In this document: positions 39,290 through 48,220 of the stretch, in pieces | Position numbering within the stretch: the first letter of the stretch is position 1 | How the letters are laid out: every line of letters begins with the position of its first letter | Assembly: GCA_015655375.1 (NCBI GenBank) | Contig: JAATFD010000018.1 | Location: 1-64,000, forward strand | Length of the DNA stretch: 64,000 nucleotides | Direction of reading: 5' to 3' | Source: Actinomycetales bacterium | GTDB taxonomy: Bacteria > Actinomycetota > Actinomycetes > Actinomycetales > Actinomycetaceae | Program-made: the position numbers and the translations under genes | The notes under the pieces: model-generated | Database searches by the model: none | What the model saw: the letters and a program-made list of their open reading frames with translations, nothing else | What the model was told of the DNA's origin: nothing

Positions 39290-40000
39290 TCACTCCTGAG
39301 GCCAATTGGCTGAGATATGGGCGTCGCGGCCCTTCGACCGCAACCACTTCTCGAAGTCGACGGCCCATCGCGCATGGGCCGTCACCTCGTAGTCGTGGAG
39401 TTCGCGCGCGCCCATCGCTGCGATCTTGGGGTACCGCTGCGCCATGGCCGCGAGGACATTGAGGGTCATCGCGACGTCGACCTCGGCAGTGTGCGCGTCC
39501 TCGGACAGCGTCACTCCGTAGACGGGAGCCATGAGCGCCAGGGTTTTCTTTCCTGTGCGGTACCGGTCGAGTGCGCGGTCCAGGATCAGCGGGTCAATGA
39601 CCGGGGCCGGGTCGTCCCCGAGCCGTTCCTCGAAGGACCCGATCCCATGACGGCGCAGCTCGGTGTTGACGAGCGTGATGTCGTAGGAGGCGTTGAACGC
39701 GACAACCGGAAATCCTTGACGCCAGTGATCGACGAGGACGGTGGCGATCTCGTCGAGGACCTCGGTGAGCGGCTGGCCGTTCGCTCGTGCGAATTCGGTG
39801 GAGATCCCGTGGACGGATCGGGCGGCTTCCGGGATCTCAACGCCGGGGTCGGCGAGCCACGTGCGTTCTTCGTCTGGCCCGGACTGATTCGCTCCGCCGG
39901 GCCTGAGAACGAGCGCCGCGGTGACGAGGCGATCGCGTGTCACGTCCACGCCAGTGGTTTCGGTGTCGAAGCCCAGCCAGGGCATGTCGGTCCAGTTCAC
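39290..40000 (-). CDS. DnaQ-like 3'-5' exonuclease (DEDDh family)
   Basis: A 236-residue exonuclease domain protein. Motif I is FDTETTG at residues 11-17, motif II is FNASYDITL, and motif III HTAEVDVAMT supplies the final His and Asp. It resembles the epsilon-type exonucleases and the single-domain ones of unknown cellular role in actinobacteria. The start is GTG 40000 with AAGGAGG four bases upstream. It may act in proofreading or in nucleic-acid turnover; it stands alone, convergent with the aspartate operon. Confidence 0.85.
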   Translation of the reverse strand: MNWTDMPWLGFDTETTGVDVTRDRLVTAALVLRPGGANQSGPDEERTWLADPGVEIPEAARSVHGISTEFARANGQPLTEVLDEIATVLVDHWRQGFPVVAFNASYDITLVNTELRRHGIGSFEERLGDDPAPVIDPLILDRALDRYRTGKKTLALMAPVYGVTLSEDAHTAEVDVAMTLNVLAAMAQRYPKIAAMGARELHDYEVTAHARWAVDFEKWLRSKGRDAHISANWPQE

Positions 40001-40099
40001 CGTTCCTCCTTCATGCGGTGATCCCAGTGTGCCTCACATCGTGTTCATCGTCGGTGAAGCCCAAGGCAGTGCTGAATGCCCGGAGAGCCCGTACCTCGA

Positions 40100-40105
40100 T
40101 AGGAT
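40100..40105 (+). promoter_or_regulatory. -10 box of a leaderless promoter for guaB3
   Basis: TAGGAT is followed by six bases and the GTG start at 40112, with no ribosome binding site. Confidence 0.62.
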
Positions 40106-40111
40106 CACCGT

Positions 40112-41236
40112 GTGAGCAACGAAGTGGAGATCGGCCGGGGCAAGCGCGGGCGGAGGGCCTACTCGCTCGATGACATCGCATTGGTTCCGTCGAGACGCAC
40201 GCGCGATCCGGAGGATGTCAACGTCGGGTGGCAGATCGACGCCTACCACGTTGACATTCCGATCATGGCCGCGCCCATGGATTCAGTCATGAGCCCAGCC
40301 ACGGCCATCGAGTTCGGCAAGCTCGGCGGGATCGGCGTCCTTGACCTCGATGGGCTGTGGACCCGCTACGAGGACCCCGAGCCTCTCCTGGAGGAGATCG
40401 CCGCTCTGCGCGACGAGGACTCGATCGCCCGTCTCCAACAGATCTACTCCGAACCGATCAAGTCTGAGCTCATCACCGCGCGCCTGCAGGAGATCCGGGA
40501 GTCCGGTGTGGTCGTGGCGGGCAAGCTGTCCCCACAGCGCACCCAGCAGTACTGGCGCACGGTCGTCGAGGCCGGTGTCGATCTCTTCGTCATTCGGGGA
40601 ACGACGGTGTCCGCTGAACACGTGTCCTCGCGCCGCGAACCTCTCAACCTCAAGCGTTTCATCTATGAACTCGATGTTCCTGTCATCGTCGGTGGCGTCT
40701 CCACCGACACGGCCGCCCTGCATCTGATGCGTACGGGAGCTGCCGGCGTCCTCGTCGGTTTCGGCGGGGGAGCCGCACACGCGACGCGGCGCTCGTTGGG
40801 AGTTCATGCTCCCATGGCGACGGCGATCGCCGACGTCGCAGCGGCCCGGCGCGACTACATGGACGAGTCGGGTGGGCGCTATGTCCATGTCATCGCCGAC
40901 GGCGGTGTCGGTCGCTCCGGTGACCTGACGCGGGCCATCGCCTGTGGTGCCGATGCCGTCATGCTGGGTGCTGCCCTTGCGCGCGCCGAGGAAGCCCCGG
41001 GCAAGGGATGGCACTGGGGTTCGGAGGCGACGAATCCTGAGCTGCCTCGTGGGCACCGGGCCGGCGTGGGGACAGTCGGCACGATGCGAGAGATCCTGTA
41101 CGGCCCCTCCGCCCGCGCCGACGGCTCACTGAACTTCGTGGGCGCGCTCAAACGGACGATGGCGTCGACAGGCTTTTCGGAGGTCAAGGATCTCCAACGT
41201 GTCGAAGTCGTCGTCAGCCCCTATCAGCCGTCGTGA
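40112..41236 (+). CDS. IMP dehydrogenase-related protein GuaB3
   Basis: A 374-residue TIM-barrel protein of the IMPDH/GMP reductase superfamily. The opening AYSLDDIALVPSRRTRDPEDV, PIMAAPMDSVMSP, VIADGGVGRSGDL and GADAVMLGAALA are clear. CBS domains are missing, and where GuaB has GSICTTR this protein has GGGAAHATRRSLG without the catalytic cysteine. This fits the GuaB3 family of actinobacteria and cyanobacteria. The missing cysteine argues against the standard IMPDH mechanism; the role remains uncertain. It starts at GTG 40112 from a leaderless promoter. Confidence 0.87.
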   Translation: MSNEVEIGRGKRGRRAYSLDDIALVPSRRTRDPEDVNVGWQIDAYHVDIPIMAAPMDSVMSPATAIEFGKLGGIGVLDLDGLWTRYEDPEPLLEEIAALRDEDSIARLQQIYSEPIKSELITARLQEIRESGVVVAGKLSPQRTQQYWRTVVEAGVDLFVIRGTTVSAEHVSSRREPLNLKRFIYELDVPVIVGGVSTDTAALHLMRTGAAGVLVGFGGGAAHATRRSLGVHAPMATAIADVAAARRDYMDESGGRYVHVIADGGVGRSGDLTRAIACGADAVMLGAALARAEEAPGKGWHWGSEATNPELPRGHRAGVGTVGTMREILYGPSARADGSLNFVGALKRTMASTGFSEVKDLQRVEVVVSPYQPS

Positions 41237-42038
41237 CGGGTTCGTCTGACGGGTCTCTCGACCGTTCGCGAAGCGCACCCTCAATCCACGTCGAGGCACA
41301 TAGCGTCATGCGTGTTGTGGACACTGAGACATGAGGAGAAGATCCCAATGATGTCTGCGTCCGTGCCGCGTGAGCGGTGCCAGTGAATCGGCGGTGGATC
41401 GCCGAGTTGGTGTGGGACAAGAGTTCTTGGAAAAGGTGGCGATGAAATAGTCCTCGAACAACCAGTTCACATCCTGGCCTGAGGGAGATAAAGGAGTCAT
41501 CTCCCTCAGAATCGGAGGACCGTCTCTCGCAGGCAGATCAATAAGTGCTAATCTCAATGTAGTGGCTCCCCTTGGGTACAAGGTGGGGACAGCAACATTT
41601 CTGGGCGATCGAGATGGCACGAGGATGAGATGCGGAGGGTCATTTTCCGTATGTATTCGTCCCCGCCCACACGTGGGTTCATGTCCGTCCGATCACGATG
41701 TCCAATAGGGCTGCATCACTCGCATTGCCATCTGTCGCACGGCCGAGTTGCTCCTCCGCCAACGGGCAGCCAGCCATTCGACGCCGACCGGTCGATTGAC
41801 TAGTGAGACGGCTCACCGCTAACTGTCCGCTCTCCCCTTTCCCCTTGTTTTCCTTGTTCCTTTTTCGCAACAGAACCCGTGCGTGCGAGGAACCAAGAAA
41901 AGCTCCAACATGTGCATTTCGAGTGACCGTCAGCGCATGACGACGTCAACAGGCTCGGAAGAGACGCAAAGGACGCTGATTCCCGCGGGAAGGGGGTCGG
42001 CGCTCAACCACCACGATCAATCAACATGGAGGATTCAC
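41237..42038. other. Long leader and intergenic region before the alternate-signal operon
   Basis: About 800 bases with no convincing gene and lower GC than the surroundings. It holds an 11-base-pair hairpin at 41479-41509, a TTGACT at 41796 that could be a -35 box, a small inverted repeat GTGAG-ACGG-CTCAC at 41803-41816, and a pyrimidine-rich run around 41830-41867. A 12-codon frame at 41349 has a ribosome site (GAGGAGAAG), but no sign of function. Confidence 0.6.
41479..41509. terminator. Hairpin in the region after guaB3
   Basis: CTGAGGGAGAT (41479-41489) pairs with ATCTCCCTCAG (41499-41509), a perfect 11-base-pair stem with a 9-base loop. It lies 240 bases after the guaB3 stop and may end that transcript. 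Confidence 0.5.
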
Positions 42039-42686
42039 ATGAGAACTGACAATGACACTTCAACGCCGTCACGGCGTTCTCACCATCTGGGACGGAAGGG
42101 GAAGGCGCTGCTCGCCGGCGGACTCGTCCTCGGCGTGGGTGCGGCGATCACACTGGCCACCTGGAACAGCAGCCAGTACGCCACGGGGAGCTTCACAGCG
42201 GGCAGTCAATCCCTGGAGTCGAGCGTTGATGGGGGTACCACGTGGGCGGATCACTCCGCGAGCAACGCGGCAACGCTCAGCTTCACCGACGCGGCCGCCG
42301 ACCTGAGCAGTGGCGACACGACGTACGCGTCGTACGCGCTTCGCCTGGGTGCGGGCACCACGGATGACGCCACAGTCACCGTCAGCAACCCTGTCGCCAG
42401 CACGGGCGAGGGCGACAGCGTCGCTGGCCTGACCTACACACTCGTGCAAACCACGGGCACGACATGTGACGCGGACGCTGTGGCTGGCGGGACCGCACTT
42501 GTTCCGAGCGGAACAAGCATCAGCACCGGTCTGACGACCTTGCCGACTTTCGGCCTGACAAAGCCAGCCACAGCCGATACGGCTGGCACTGCGGTGAATC
42601 TGTGCTTGGCTGTCACAGCTGGAACAGGTTTCGTCCAGGGACAGACGGGATCGGCCACTTGGCAGTTCACCGCCGTGTCCGAGTGA
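42039..42686 (+). CDS. Exported protein with alternate (SipW-type) signal sequence
   Basis: A 215-residue secreted protein. ATG 42039 has GGAGG six bases upstream. Residues 1-45 hold a twin-basic stretch, RKGKALLAGGLVLGVGAAITLATW and then NSSQYATGSF, the pattern of actinobacterial proteins cut by SipW-like signal peptidases rather than the normal SPase I. The mature part is threonine-, serine-, alanine- and glycine-rich with beta-strand character, two cysteines (CDADAVA and VNLCLAV) and no catalytic motif. The next gene, 14 bases on, is a SipW-like peptidase, so the two form an enzyme-substrate pair. A role in surface fibres or biofilm like that of TasA is inference. Confidence 0.8.
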   Translation: MRTDNDTSTPSRRSHHLGRKGKALLAGGLVLGVGAAITLATWNSSQYATGSFTAGSQSLESSVDGGTTWADHSASNAATLSFTDAAADLSSGDTTYASYALRLGAGTTDDATVTVSNPVASTGEGDSVAGLTYTLVQTTGTTCDADAVAGGTALVPSGTSISTGLTTLPTFGLTKPATADTAGTAVNLCLAVTAGTGFVQGQTGSATWQFTAVSE

Positions 42687-42700
42687 TCTGAGGAATCAAG

Positions 42701-43996
42701 TTGTCGATGGAGCATCTCGCTGACAAGCGAGCCCGCCACGGGGCTGGACGAGCGCACGCTGCTCGCTCACCCCGCCGCCGGGTCAGCGTCGGCGGGGTGC
42801 TCCTCGACGTCGCGGCTGCGGCCGGAGCTGTCTGCATTCTCCTGGTCATCCTCGCCTACGCCTTGGACATCACTCTGATCTTGTTCAGCACGGGGTCCAT
42901 GGCCCCCACCATTCCCACCGGATCAGTGGCGGTGGTTCATCGGATTCCCGCTGAGGACATCCGGGTAGGCGATGTGGTCACCGTTGACCAGGAGGGCAAC
43001 CTTCCGGTCACGCACCGGGTTGTCACGGTGGACCCCGGCCCCACGCCGGATCAAAGGGTGCTCGTCCTCAAAGGCGACGCCAACGTGGAGACGGATCTGT
43101 CGCCGTATACGGTGAGCACGGTGCGCCGCGTCATCTTCTCCATCCCGCGTCTCGCCTACCTGATCTCCTGGCTGCACAACCGCTACGTCCTCGTGGGCGT
43201 GGTGGTGGGCGTGGCTGGCTTGATCACATGGGCGTTCTGGCCCCATCAAGGCGGAGATGGGCCGGATGGGACGGAAAAACCGAAACGGAAGACCGTCTCG
43301 CACCGCCAGGCGGGCGGCGCGGCCGCCCTCATCGCCACCGTCACAGTCGCACTCATAGGCGTCGCCCCACCCTCTCAGGCGGCCAGGCAGGAGGAGACGA
43401 GCGGCGACGAGTATCTCACGCTCACCTCGATGACCGACCCGGCCATGAGCAAACTGCGCCCAGGGGAGACTGCCTATTGGCAGGTGGGGATCGCCGTCCA
43501 CGCCCCCACCTCTGGGACCACCATCGTGACCCTCGATGGGACAGGGGATGCCAGTCTCGATCTCCAGTTGCAGGTCAGCTCCTGCTCCAGTCGCTGGGAT
43601 GGGCAGTACTGCGCCGAAACCACTGCCGCAGTGCTCACGGCGCCCGCGCCGATCCACGGGGAAGCCCATCAACTGCTCACTTTCGACGGCAACAGCGAGC
43701 GATGGTTCCTTATCAAAGCCACCATTCCCCCGGGCGCGTCCTTCCTTCCTGGCTCGGGGGTCCAATTGCGCGTCCATGCCGCTGGTCATGGCACCGACAC
43801 CGAAGTCAGCACCGAGCCCACCGGGACAGGAGAGCAGTCGGCCGCGGGCGCGCCGATCATCAGCGGCTGGCCGTCAGGTTTGCTCGCCACGACTGGCGCC
43901 AATCTGTGGCTCCCTCTTCTCCTCGCCGTCGGCGCCGTCGGCCTCGGGCTCAGTCTTGCCGGAGCGGCGAGACTCACTTGTAGGAACTGCCCCTGA
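42701..43996 (+). CDS. SipW-like signal peptidase fused to a secreted surface domain with a sorting-like tail
   Basis: A 431-residue fusion. Residues 31-180 are an S26B signal peptidase: membrane segment 31-62, catalytic Ser66 in STGSMAPTIPTGS, His105 in VTHRVV in place of lysine, Asp126 in KGDAN, and a second membrane segment at about 160-180. Residues 203-227 then look like a complete signal peptide with cleavage site APPSQA-A. Residues 230-375 form a beta-rich, probably extracellular domain with Cys295 and Cys304. The end has LATTG (395-399), a hydrophobic helix and an Arg, like a LAxTG sorting signal. Ordinary SipW proteins stop near residue 200. TTG 42701 fits GAGG spacing; ATG 42707 is the alternative. 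Confidence 0.82.
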   Translation: MSMEHLADKRARHGAGRAHAARSPRRRVSVGGVLLDVAAAAGAVCILLVILAYALDITLILFSTGSMAPTIPTGSVAVVHRIPAEDIRVGDVVTVDQEGNLPVTHRVVTVDPGPTPDQRVLVLKGDANVETDLSPYTVSTVRRVIFSIPRLAYLISWLHNRYVLVGVVVGVAGLITWAFWPHQGGDGPDGTEKPKRKTVSHRQAGGAAALIATVTVALIGVAPPSQAARQEETSGDEYLTLTSMTDPAMSKLRPGETAYWQVGIAVHAPTSGTTIVTLDGTGDASLDLQLQVSSCSSRWDGQYCAETTAAVLTAPAPIHGEAHQLLTFDGNSERWFLIKATIPPGASFLPGSGVQLRVHAAGHGTDTEVSTEPTGTGEQSAAGAPIISGWPSGLLATTGANLWLPLLLAVGAVGLGLSLAGAARLTCRNCP

Positions 43997-44472
43997 CGAC
44001 CTGGCACCGGTGCCTCGCTCGACCGACGAACCACGGCCGCCACTGCGGTGGAGGGGCTGGACTCGATCCGCGTGGGGGATCGGCACCCCCGTTGATCTGG
44101 CACCGTCGGATCCTCTGCGGCTCTGGGCGGTCAGATCGTCGCCGACACCGACCCCGGTATCAACGTGACGGTGCGGGGCTGGAAAGTGCCGGCGTCATCG
44201 GTGACCGGGTTGGCGTAGTGGTGTTTGTCCAGCTGGCAGCTATTTCGTCAGCAGCCGCGACGTCAATGCTCGGTCATCACACGGCGCTTCGACGTGAATT
44301 GAGGGCAGGTTTGGCTGGGCGACACGAAAGTATTGGAATGGGTGATCCGTGGCTCTAGGACCCGAGTGGCGCGGTCGCGAGGATGGAGGTCGCCGATGGC
44401 AGTCGTCGGCGATGCGACGGAGCGCTGTGTTCCATCGTGTCCGTCACGAGCTCGCGGAGGAACGCATACGCC
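43997..44472. other. Gap between the signal peptidase fusion and the dehydrogenase gene
   Basis: About 475 bases. A 12-base palindrome GGCACCGGTGCC is at 44003-44014, and a GGGGG/CCCCC hairpin near 44074-44090 could end the upstream operon. A short stretch ending in TAG near 44218 reads like the end of a protein (ADTDPGINVTVRGWKVP), but no start or family was found; it may be a relic. Confidence 0.5.
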
Positions 44473-45513
44473 ATGAAGGCCGTCATCCTGGAGGAAGCCC
44501 ATCGGATCAGTGTCCGCGACGTCGAGCGTGATCTCATCGTGGGACCGCACGATCTGAGGATCGCTCCGCACACCGTCGGGATCTGCGGTTCGGATGTCCA
44601 CTACTACACGCATGGACACATCGGACGTTACGTCGTCGAACGTCCGATGATCCTCGGCCACGAGGCCTCCGGCACCGTCCTCGAGGTCGGCTCCGCAGTC
44701 CAGGACTTCGCGGTGGGCGACCGCGTCGCGATGGAGCCGGGGATCCCCGACCTGGCATCGCGCGCCTCCCGACGCGGCATGTACAACGTCGATCCTGCGG
44801 TGCGCTTCTGGGCGACTCCTCCCGTCGACGGGTGCCTGGTCGAGGAAGTCGTGCACCCCGCGGCCTTCACGTATCACCTCCCCGATTCGCTGACCTTCGG
44901 CGAGGGCGCACTTCTTGAGCCACTGGCCGTGGGGATGCACGCCGCGACGAAGGCTCGCATCCATCCGGGAGACGCCGCGGTCGTCAGCGGATGTGGAACG
45001 GTCGGCCTCTTGACGGCGGCTTGTGCGCTGGCCGGTGGAGCCTCGACGGTGCTGGTTTCCGATGTCTCTGCGGTCAAACTGAAGATCGCCTCAGCCATTC
45101 CCGGGGTGATCCCGGTGGACCTGAGCACCCAGGATCTCCTTGACGAGGTCACACGTCACACGGATGGGTGGGGCGCAGACGTCGTGTTCGAGGCGTCGGG
45201 GGCACCGCAGGCCTATGAGACCCTGTGGAAGCTCGGGGCGCCGGGCAATCGGACGGTCCTGATCGGGATCCCCATCAACGCTGTCTCTCTCGATGTCACC
45301 GAGCTACAGGCCCGGGAGACGACGATCGAGACAGTCTTCCGCTACGCCAACGTGTATCAACGTGCGATCGATCTGGTGGCTGCCGGAAAGATCGACCTGA
45401 CACCGTTCCTCACCCAGACCTTTCCGATGGATCGAGCGGTGGAGGCGTTCGACAGAGTCGCCGAAGGGCGCCCCGAGGACGTCAAGATCCAGATCACCGT
45501 CGACCATTCCTGA
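44473..45513 (+). CDS. Zinc-dependent polyol dehydrogenase (xylitol/sorbitol type)
   Basis: A 346-residue medium-chain dehydrogenase. Zinc ligands are Cys38 (GICGSDVHY), His63 and Glu64 (GHEASG); the NAD fold is [38 protein letters not shown] followed by FWATPPVDG aligns with xylitol and sorbitol dehydrogenases, but the four cysteines of the structural zinc in the MEPG segment are replaced. The enzyme would oxidise a pentitol or hexitol to a ketose. GGAGG lies 12 bases before ATG 44473. The neighbouring AraC regulator and arabinofuranosidase suggest pentose use. Confidence 0.85.
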   Translation: MKAVILEEAHRISVRDVERDLIVGPHDLRIAPHTVGICGSDVHYYTHGHIGRYVVERPMILGHEASGTVLEVGSAVQDFAVGDRVAMEPGIPDLASRASRRGMYNVDPAVRFWATPPVDGCLVEEVVHPAAFTYHLPDSLTFGEGALLEPLAVGMHAATKARIHPGDAAVVSGCGTVGLLTAACALAGGASTVLVSDVSAVKLKIASAIPGVIPVDLSTQDLLDEVTRHTDGWGADVVFEASGAPQAYETLWKLGAPGNRTVLIGIPINAVSLDVTELQARETTIETVFRYANVYQRAIDLVAAGKIDLTPFLTQTFPMDRAVEAFDRVAEGRPEDVKIQITVDHS

Positions 45514-45575
45514 TACGGGGTGGATGCGTCGGCGAAGTCCATGCTGGCGTCCGCTCGGACTGGAACGATGGAGTC

Positions 45576-46472
45576 ATGCCAGCCAAGACGCACGACCCCG
45601 CCCTCGTTCGCGACAACGGGATCCTGGAAGTCATCGTGCCCGACCCGGGCACCGTCCTGCGCTGGCATTGCCACGGGTACCCGGATCTCCTGGCACGTTG
45701 GCACCATCACCCCGAGGTCGAGTTCCATCTGATCCGGGAGGGAACCGGTCAGATGATGATCGGCGATGCCCTGGTCCCCTTCGAGGCCGGTCAAGTGACG
45801 TTGATCGGTGGGGGCGTCCCGCACAACTGGCTCTCCGACCTCGGCGTGGGGGAATCTCTCGGGCATCGCGATGTCCTCTGCCAGGTCCGACCCGAGAGGC
45901 TGACGGCGCTCGCGGAGATCTTCGCCGAGGCCGCTCCCGTGCGTGTCCTCCTGGAACGCAGTTCCCACGGGATCGCCCTTGAGGGGGAGCCAGCCTCGCG
46001 CGCGGCAGGAGTCCTGGATGCCATGGGGACGCACACCGGGGTGGGGCGTCTCGCCGATCTCCTCGCTCTGATTGCGGTCTTCTGCGAGGCGCCCGACTCG
46101 CAGTGGCATTCACTGGTGACGCCCGGCTACCAACCTGACCTCACCCCTGACACGGCGCATCGGATCAACACCGCGTTGGCCGTGATCTCACAGAATCTGT
46201 CGACCGTGAACCTGGCCGACGTGGCGGATTCCGTGGCGATGAGCCCGGGGGCGTTCTCACGGTTCTTCCACCAGGCATCGGGAATCACCTTCTCCGACCT
46301 CGTGCGTCGTCTGCGGATCTCGCGCGCCTGCCATCTGCTGACGTCGACGGATCTGCCGATCTCGCGGATCCAGGAGGATTGCGGCTACCGGAATCCCTCG
46401 AACTTCAACCGGCGGTTTCGCGAGGAGACCGGAACGACACCTCGTGAGTACCGGCGCGACCACCGTCGCTGA
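45576..46472 (+). CDS. AraC-family transcription regulator with cupin domain
   Basis: A 298-residue regulator. The N-terminal cupin shows HHHPEVEFHLIREGTG and VTLIGGGVPHNW; the C-terminal double helix-turn-helix shows LADVADSVAMSPGAFSRFFHQASG and ISRIQEDCGYRNPSNFNRRFREETGTTPREYR. Such proteins sense a sugar with the cupin and switch on uptake or breakdown genes. ATG 45576 is the best start, although the frame is open earlier. It lies between the polyol dehydrogenase (same strand) and the convergent arabinofuranosidase. Confidence 0.9.
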   Translation: MPAKTHDPALVRDNGILEVIVPDPGTVLRWHCHGYPDLLARWHHHPEVEFHLIREGTGQMMIGDALVPFEAGQVTLIGGGVPHNWLSDLGVGESLGHRDVLCQVRPERLTALAEIFAEAAPVRVLLERSSHGIALEGEPASRAAGVLDAMGTHTGVGRLADLLALIAVFCEAPDSQWHSLVTPGYQPDLTPDTAHRINTALAVISQNLSTVNLADVADSVAMSPGAFSRFFHQASGITFSDLVRRLRISRACHLLTSTDLPISRIQEDCGYRNPSNFNRRFREETGTTPREYRRDHRR

Positions 46473-46509
46473 TCGATCTCCGGTCCGATGCGCCCCCGTT
46501 GATCGCGGC

Positions 46510-48027
46510 TCAACGCGTGAATTCGATGGCCGCCCAGGATACAGCGGGAAGAGCCACGGTGACGGAACCGTCCGCTCCCGGGCGGGCGATGACCTCCCGC
46601 GGCTCGATACGGCGGGGATCGGCCGCCGTGTTGACCGCCGAGTGGTCTGTGTCGGCCAGCAGCCGAACCCGCGTGACGTGGGCGCCTGCCAGCAACCGGG
46701 GATCGATCCGTAGATCGATCGCCTCGTCCAGGGAGCGGTTGACGGCCAGGACGGCTCCGCGTCCCGCATGCCGATCCAGAGTGGCCACTGCGTCGAGGGC
46801 AGACACCATGCCGAAGCCTCCGGTTGCCAGTTGGGGGCCATCCACCGAGCACTCGAGGACCTCGCCTCGGGCGAGCGCCGAGGTCAGGGCGAAGGGATGG
46901 AAGATCGTCTGCCTCCAGGCCGGGCCACCGGGTTCGGTTCTGATCGGCGCGATGACGTTGACCAGCTGGGCCAGAGACGCCGCACTGACCCGGTCGGCGT
47001 GGCGCAGCAATGAGATCAGCAGATTCCCGACGACGATGGCATCGGTGAGGGTATAGACGTCCTCGAGAAGGTGGGGTGCGACCGGCCACGGGTCCAGGGC
47101 GCCGCTGACTCGCTCGTGTTCCTCGAAGTGGGTCTGGTACCAGACGTTCCACTCGTCGAAGCTGATGCCGATCTTCTTGTCGGAATGCTTGACGGCGGCC
47201 ACGTGGTCGATCGTCGCGGCGACCGCTTCGATGAAGCGGTCCATGTCCACGGCGGAGGCCAGGAAGGTCTGGGTATCCCCGTCGTGCTTCTCGTAGTAGG
47301 CGTGGCAGGAGATGTGGGAGACGACGTCCCAGGCGGACTCGAGGACCGTGCGTTCCCAGGACCCGAACGTCGGCATCGCGGAGAAGGACGATCCACAGAC
47401 GACGAGGTCGAGGGACGGATCCATCTGCAGCATCGCAGCGCCGGTGCGGGTGGCCAGCGTCGCGTAGTCCTCGGCACTGCGATGTCCGAGCTGCCAGGGC
47501 CCGTCCATCTCGTTGCCGAGGCACCACATCCGCACGCCGTAGGGATCAGGATGCCCGTTGGCTGCCCGCGCATCGGATAGCGTGGTTCCCGTCGGGAGAT
47601 TCGCGTACTCAAGAAGGTCGAGAGCCTCCGATGTTCCCCGCGTGCCGAGATTGACGGCCATCATCGGTTCGGTGCCGGCCAGGCGCGACCATTCCATGAA
47701 TTCGTCGAGGCCGACCTCGTTCGTCTCGATCGAATGCCAGGCGAGGTCACGACGGCGGGGGCGCGCATCCAGGGGCCCCACGCCGTCCTCCCACCGGTAT
47801 CCGGAGACGAAGTTCCCGCCCGGGTATCGCACGGTCGTCACTCCGAGCTCGCGCACGAGGGCGAGAACGTCCGTGCGGAATCCGTGGTCGTCCGCGGTGG
47901 GATGGTCGGGCTCGAAGATCCCGCCGTACACGCATCGCCCGAGGTGTTCGACGAAGGATCCATACAGGTGGGGATTGATACGGGCGTGAACGAGGTCGGG
48001 GTCGGCGGCGAGAGTGGCTGTGGCCAT
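46510..48027 (-). CDS. Alpha-L-arabinofuranosidase, GH51
   Basis: A 505-residue glycosidase that releases arabinose from plant-derived arabinans and arabinoxylans. The acid/base is Glu173 in WCLGNEMDG and the nucleophile Glu292 in FDEWNVWY, both textbook GH51. INPHLYGSFVEHLGRCVYGGI, RYPGGNFVSGYRWEDG and the C-terminal beta domain are also present. No signal peptide is seen, so it acts inside the cell on imported oligosaccharides. GAGGAG lies before ATG 48027. It converges on the AraC gene and is divergent from fumC. Confidence 0.95.
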   Translation of the reverse strand: MATATLAADPDLVHARINPHLYGSFVEHLGRCVYGGIFEPDHPTADDHGFRTDVLALVRELGVTTVRYPGGNFVSGYRWEDGVGPLDARPRRRDLAWHSIETNEVGLDEFMEWSRLAGTEPMMAVNLGTRGTSEALDLLEYANLPTGTTLSDARAANGHPDPYGVRMWCLGNEMDGPWQLGHRSAEDYATLATRTGAAMLQMDPSLDLVVCGSSFSAMPTFGSWERTVLESAWDVVSHISCHAYYEKHDGDTQTFLASAVDMDRFIEAVAATIDHVAAVKHSDKKIGISFDEWNVWYQTHFEEHERVSGALDPWPVAPHLLEDVYTLTDAIVVGNLLISLLRHADRVSAASLAQLVNVIAPIRTEPGGPAWRQTIFHPFALTSALARGEVLECSVDGPQLATGGFGMVSALDAVATLDRHAGRGAVLAVNRSLDEAIDLRIDPRLLAGAHVTRVRLLADTDHSAVNTAADPRRIEPREVIARPGADGSVTVALPAVSWAAIEFTR

Positions 48028-48220
48028 TGGTACTCCTCGGTTCGGTTGTCTCGAGTCTTCCCCATGGGGCGCATGTGTGCTAGCCCGCAGGCGTGCGAAT
48101 CTTCCGCGCACCGAAATCGCGACCGGGATGACCTCGAGAATGGGCACTGTGGCCCACGGCCACGGGGTATCGATGACGGACAATGAGAGATGACCGTCCA
48201 GCCGACGAAGGAGAACGATG

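Noticed and set aside
41349-41387. Twelve-codon frame with a ribosome site in the gap before the alternate-signal operon
   Set aside because: Too short and without a telling residue pattern or attenuator; kept only as a note in the gap entry.
41883-42038. 52-residue upstream extension of the alternate-signal protein
   Set aside because: It would bury the signal sequence in the chain; ATG 42039 has GGAGG at the right distance.
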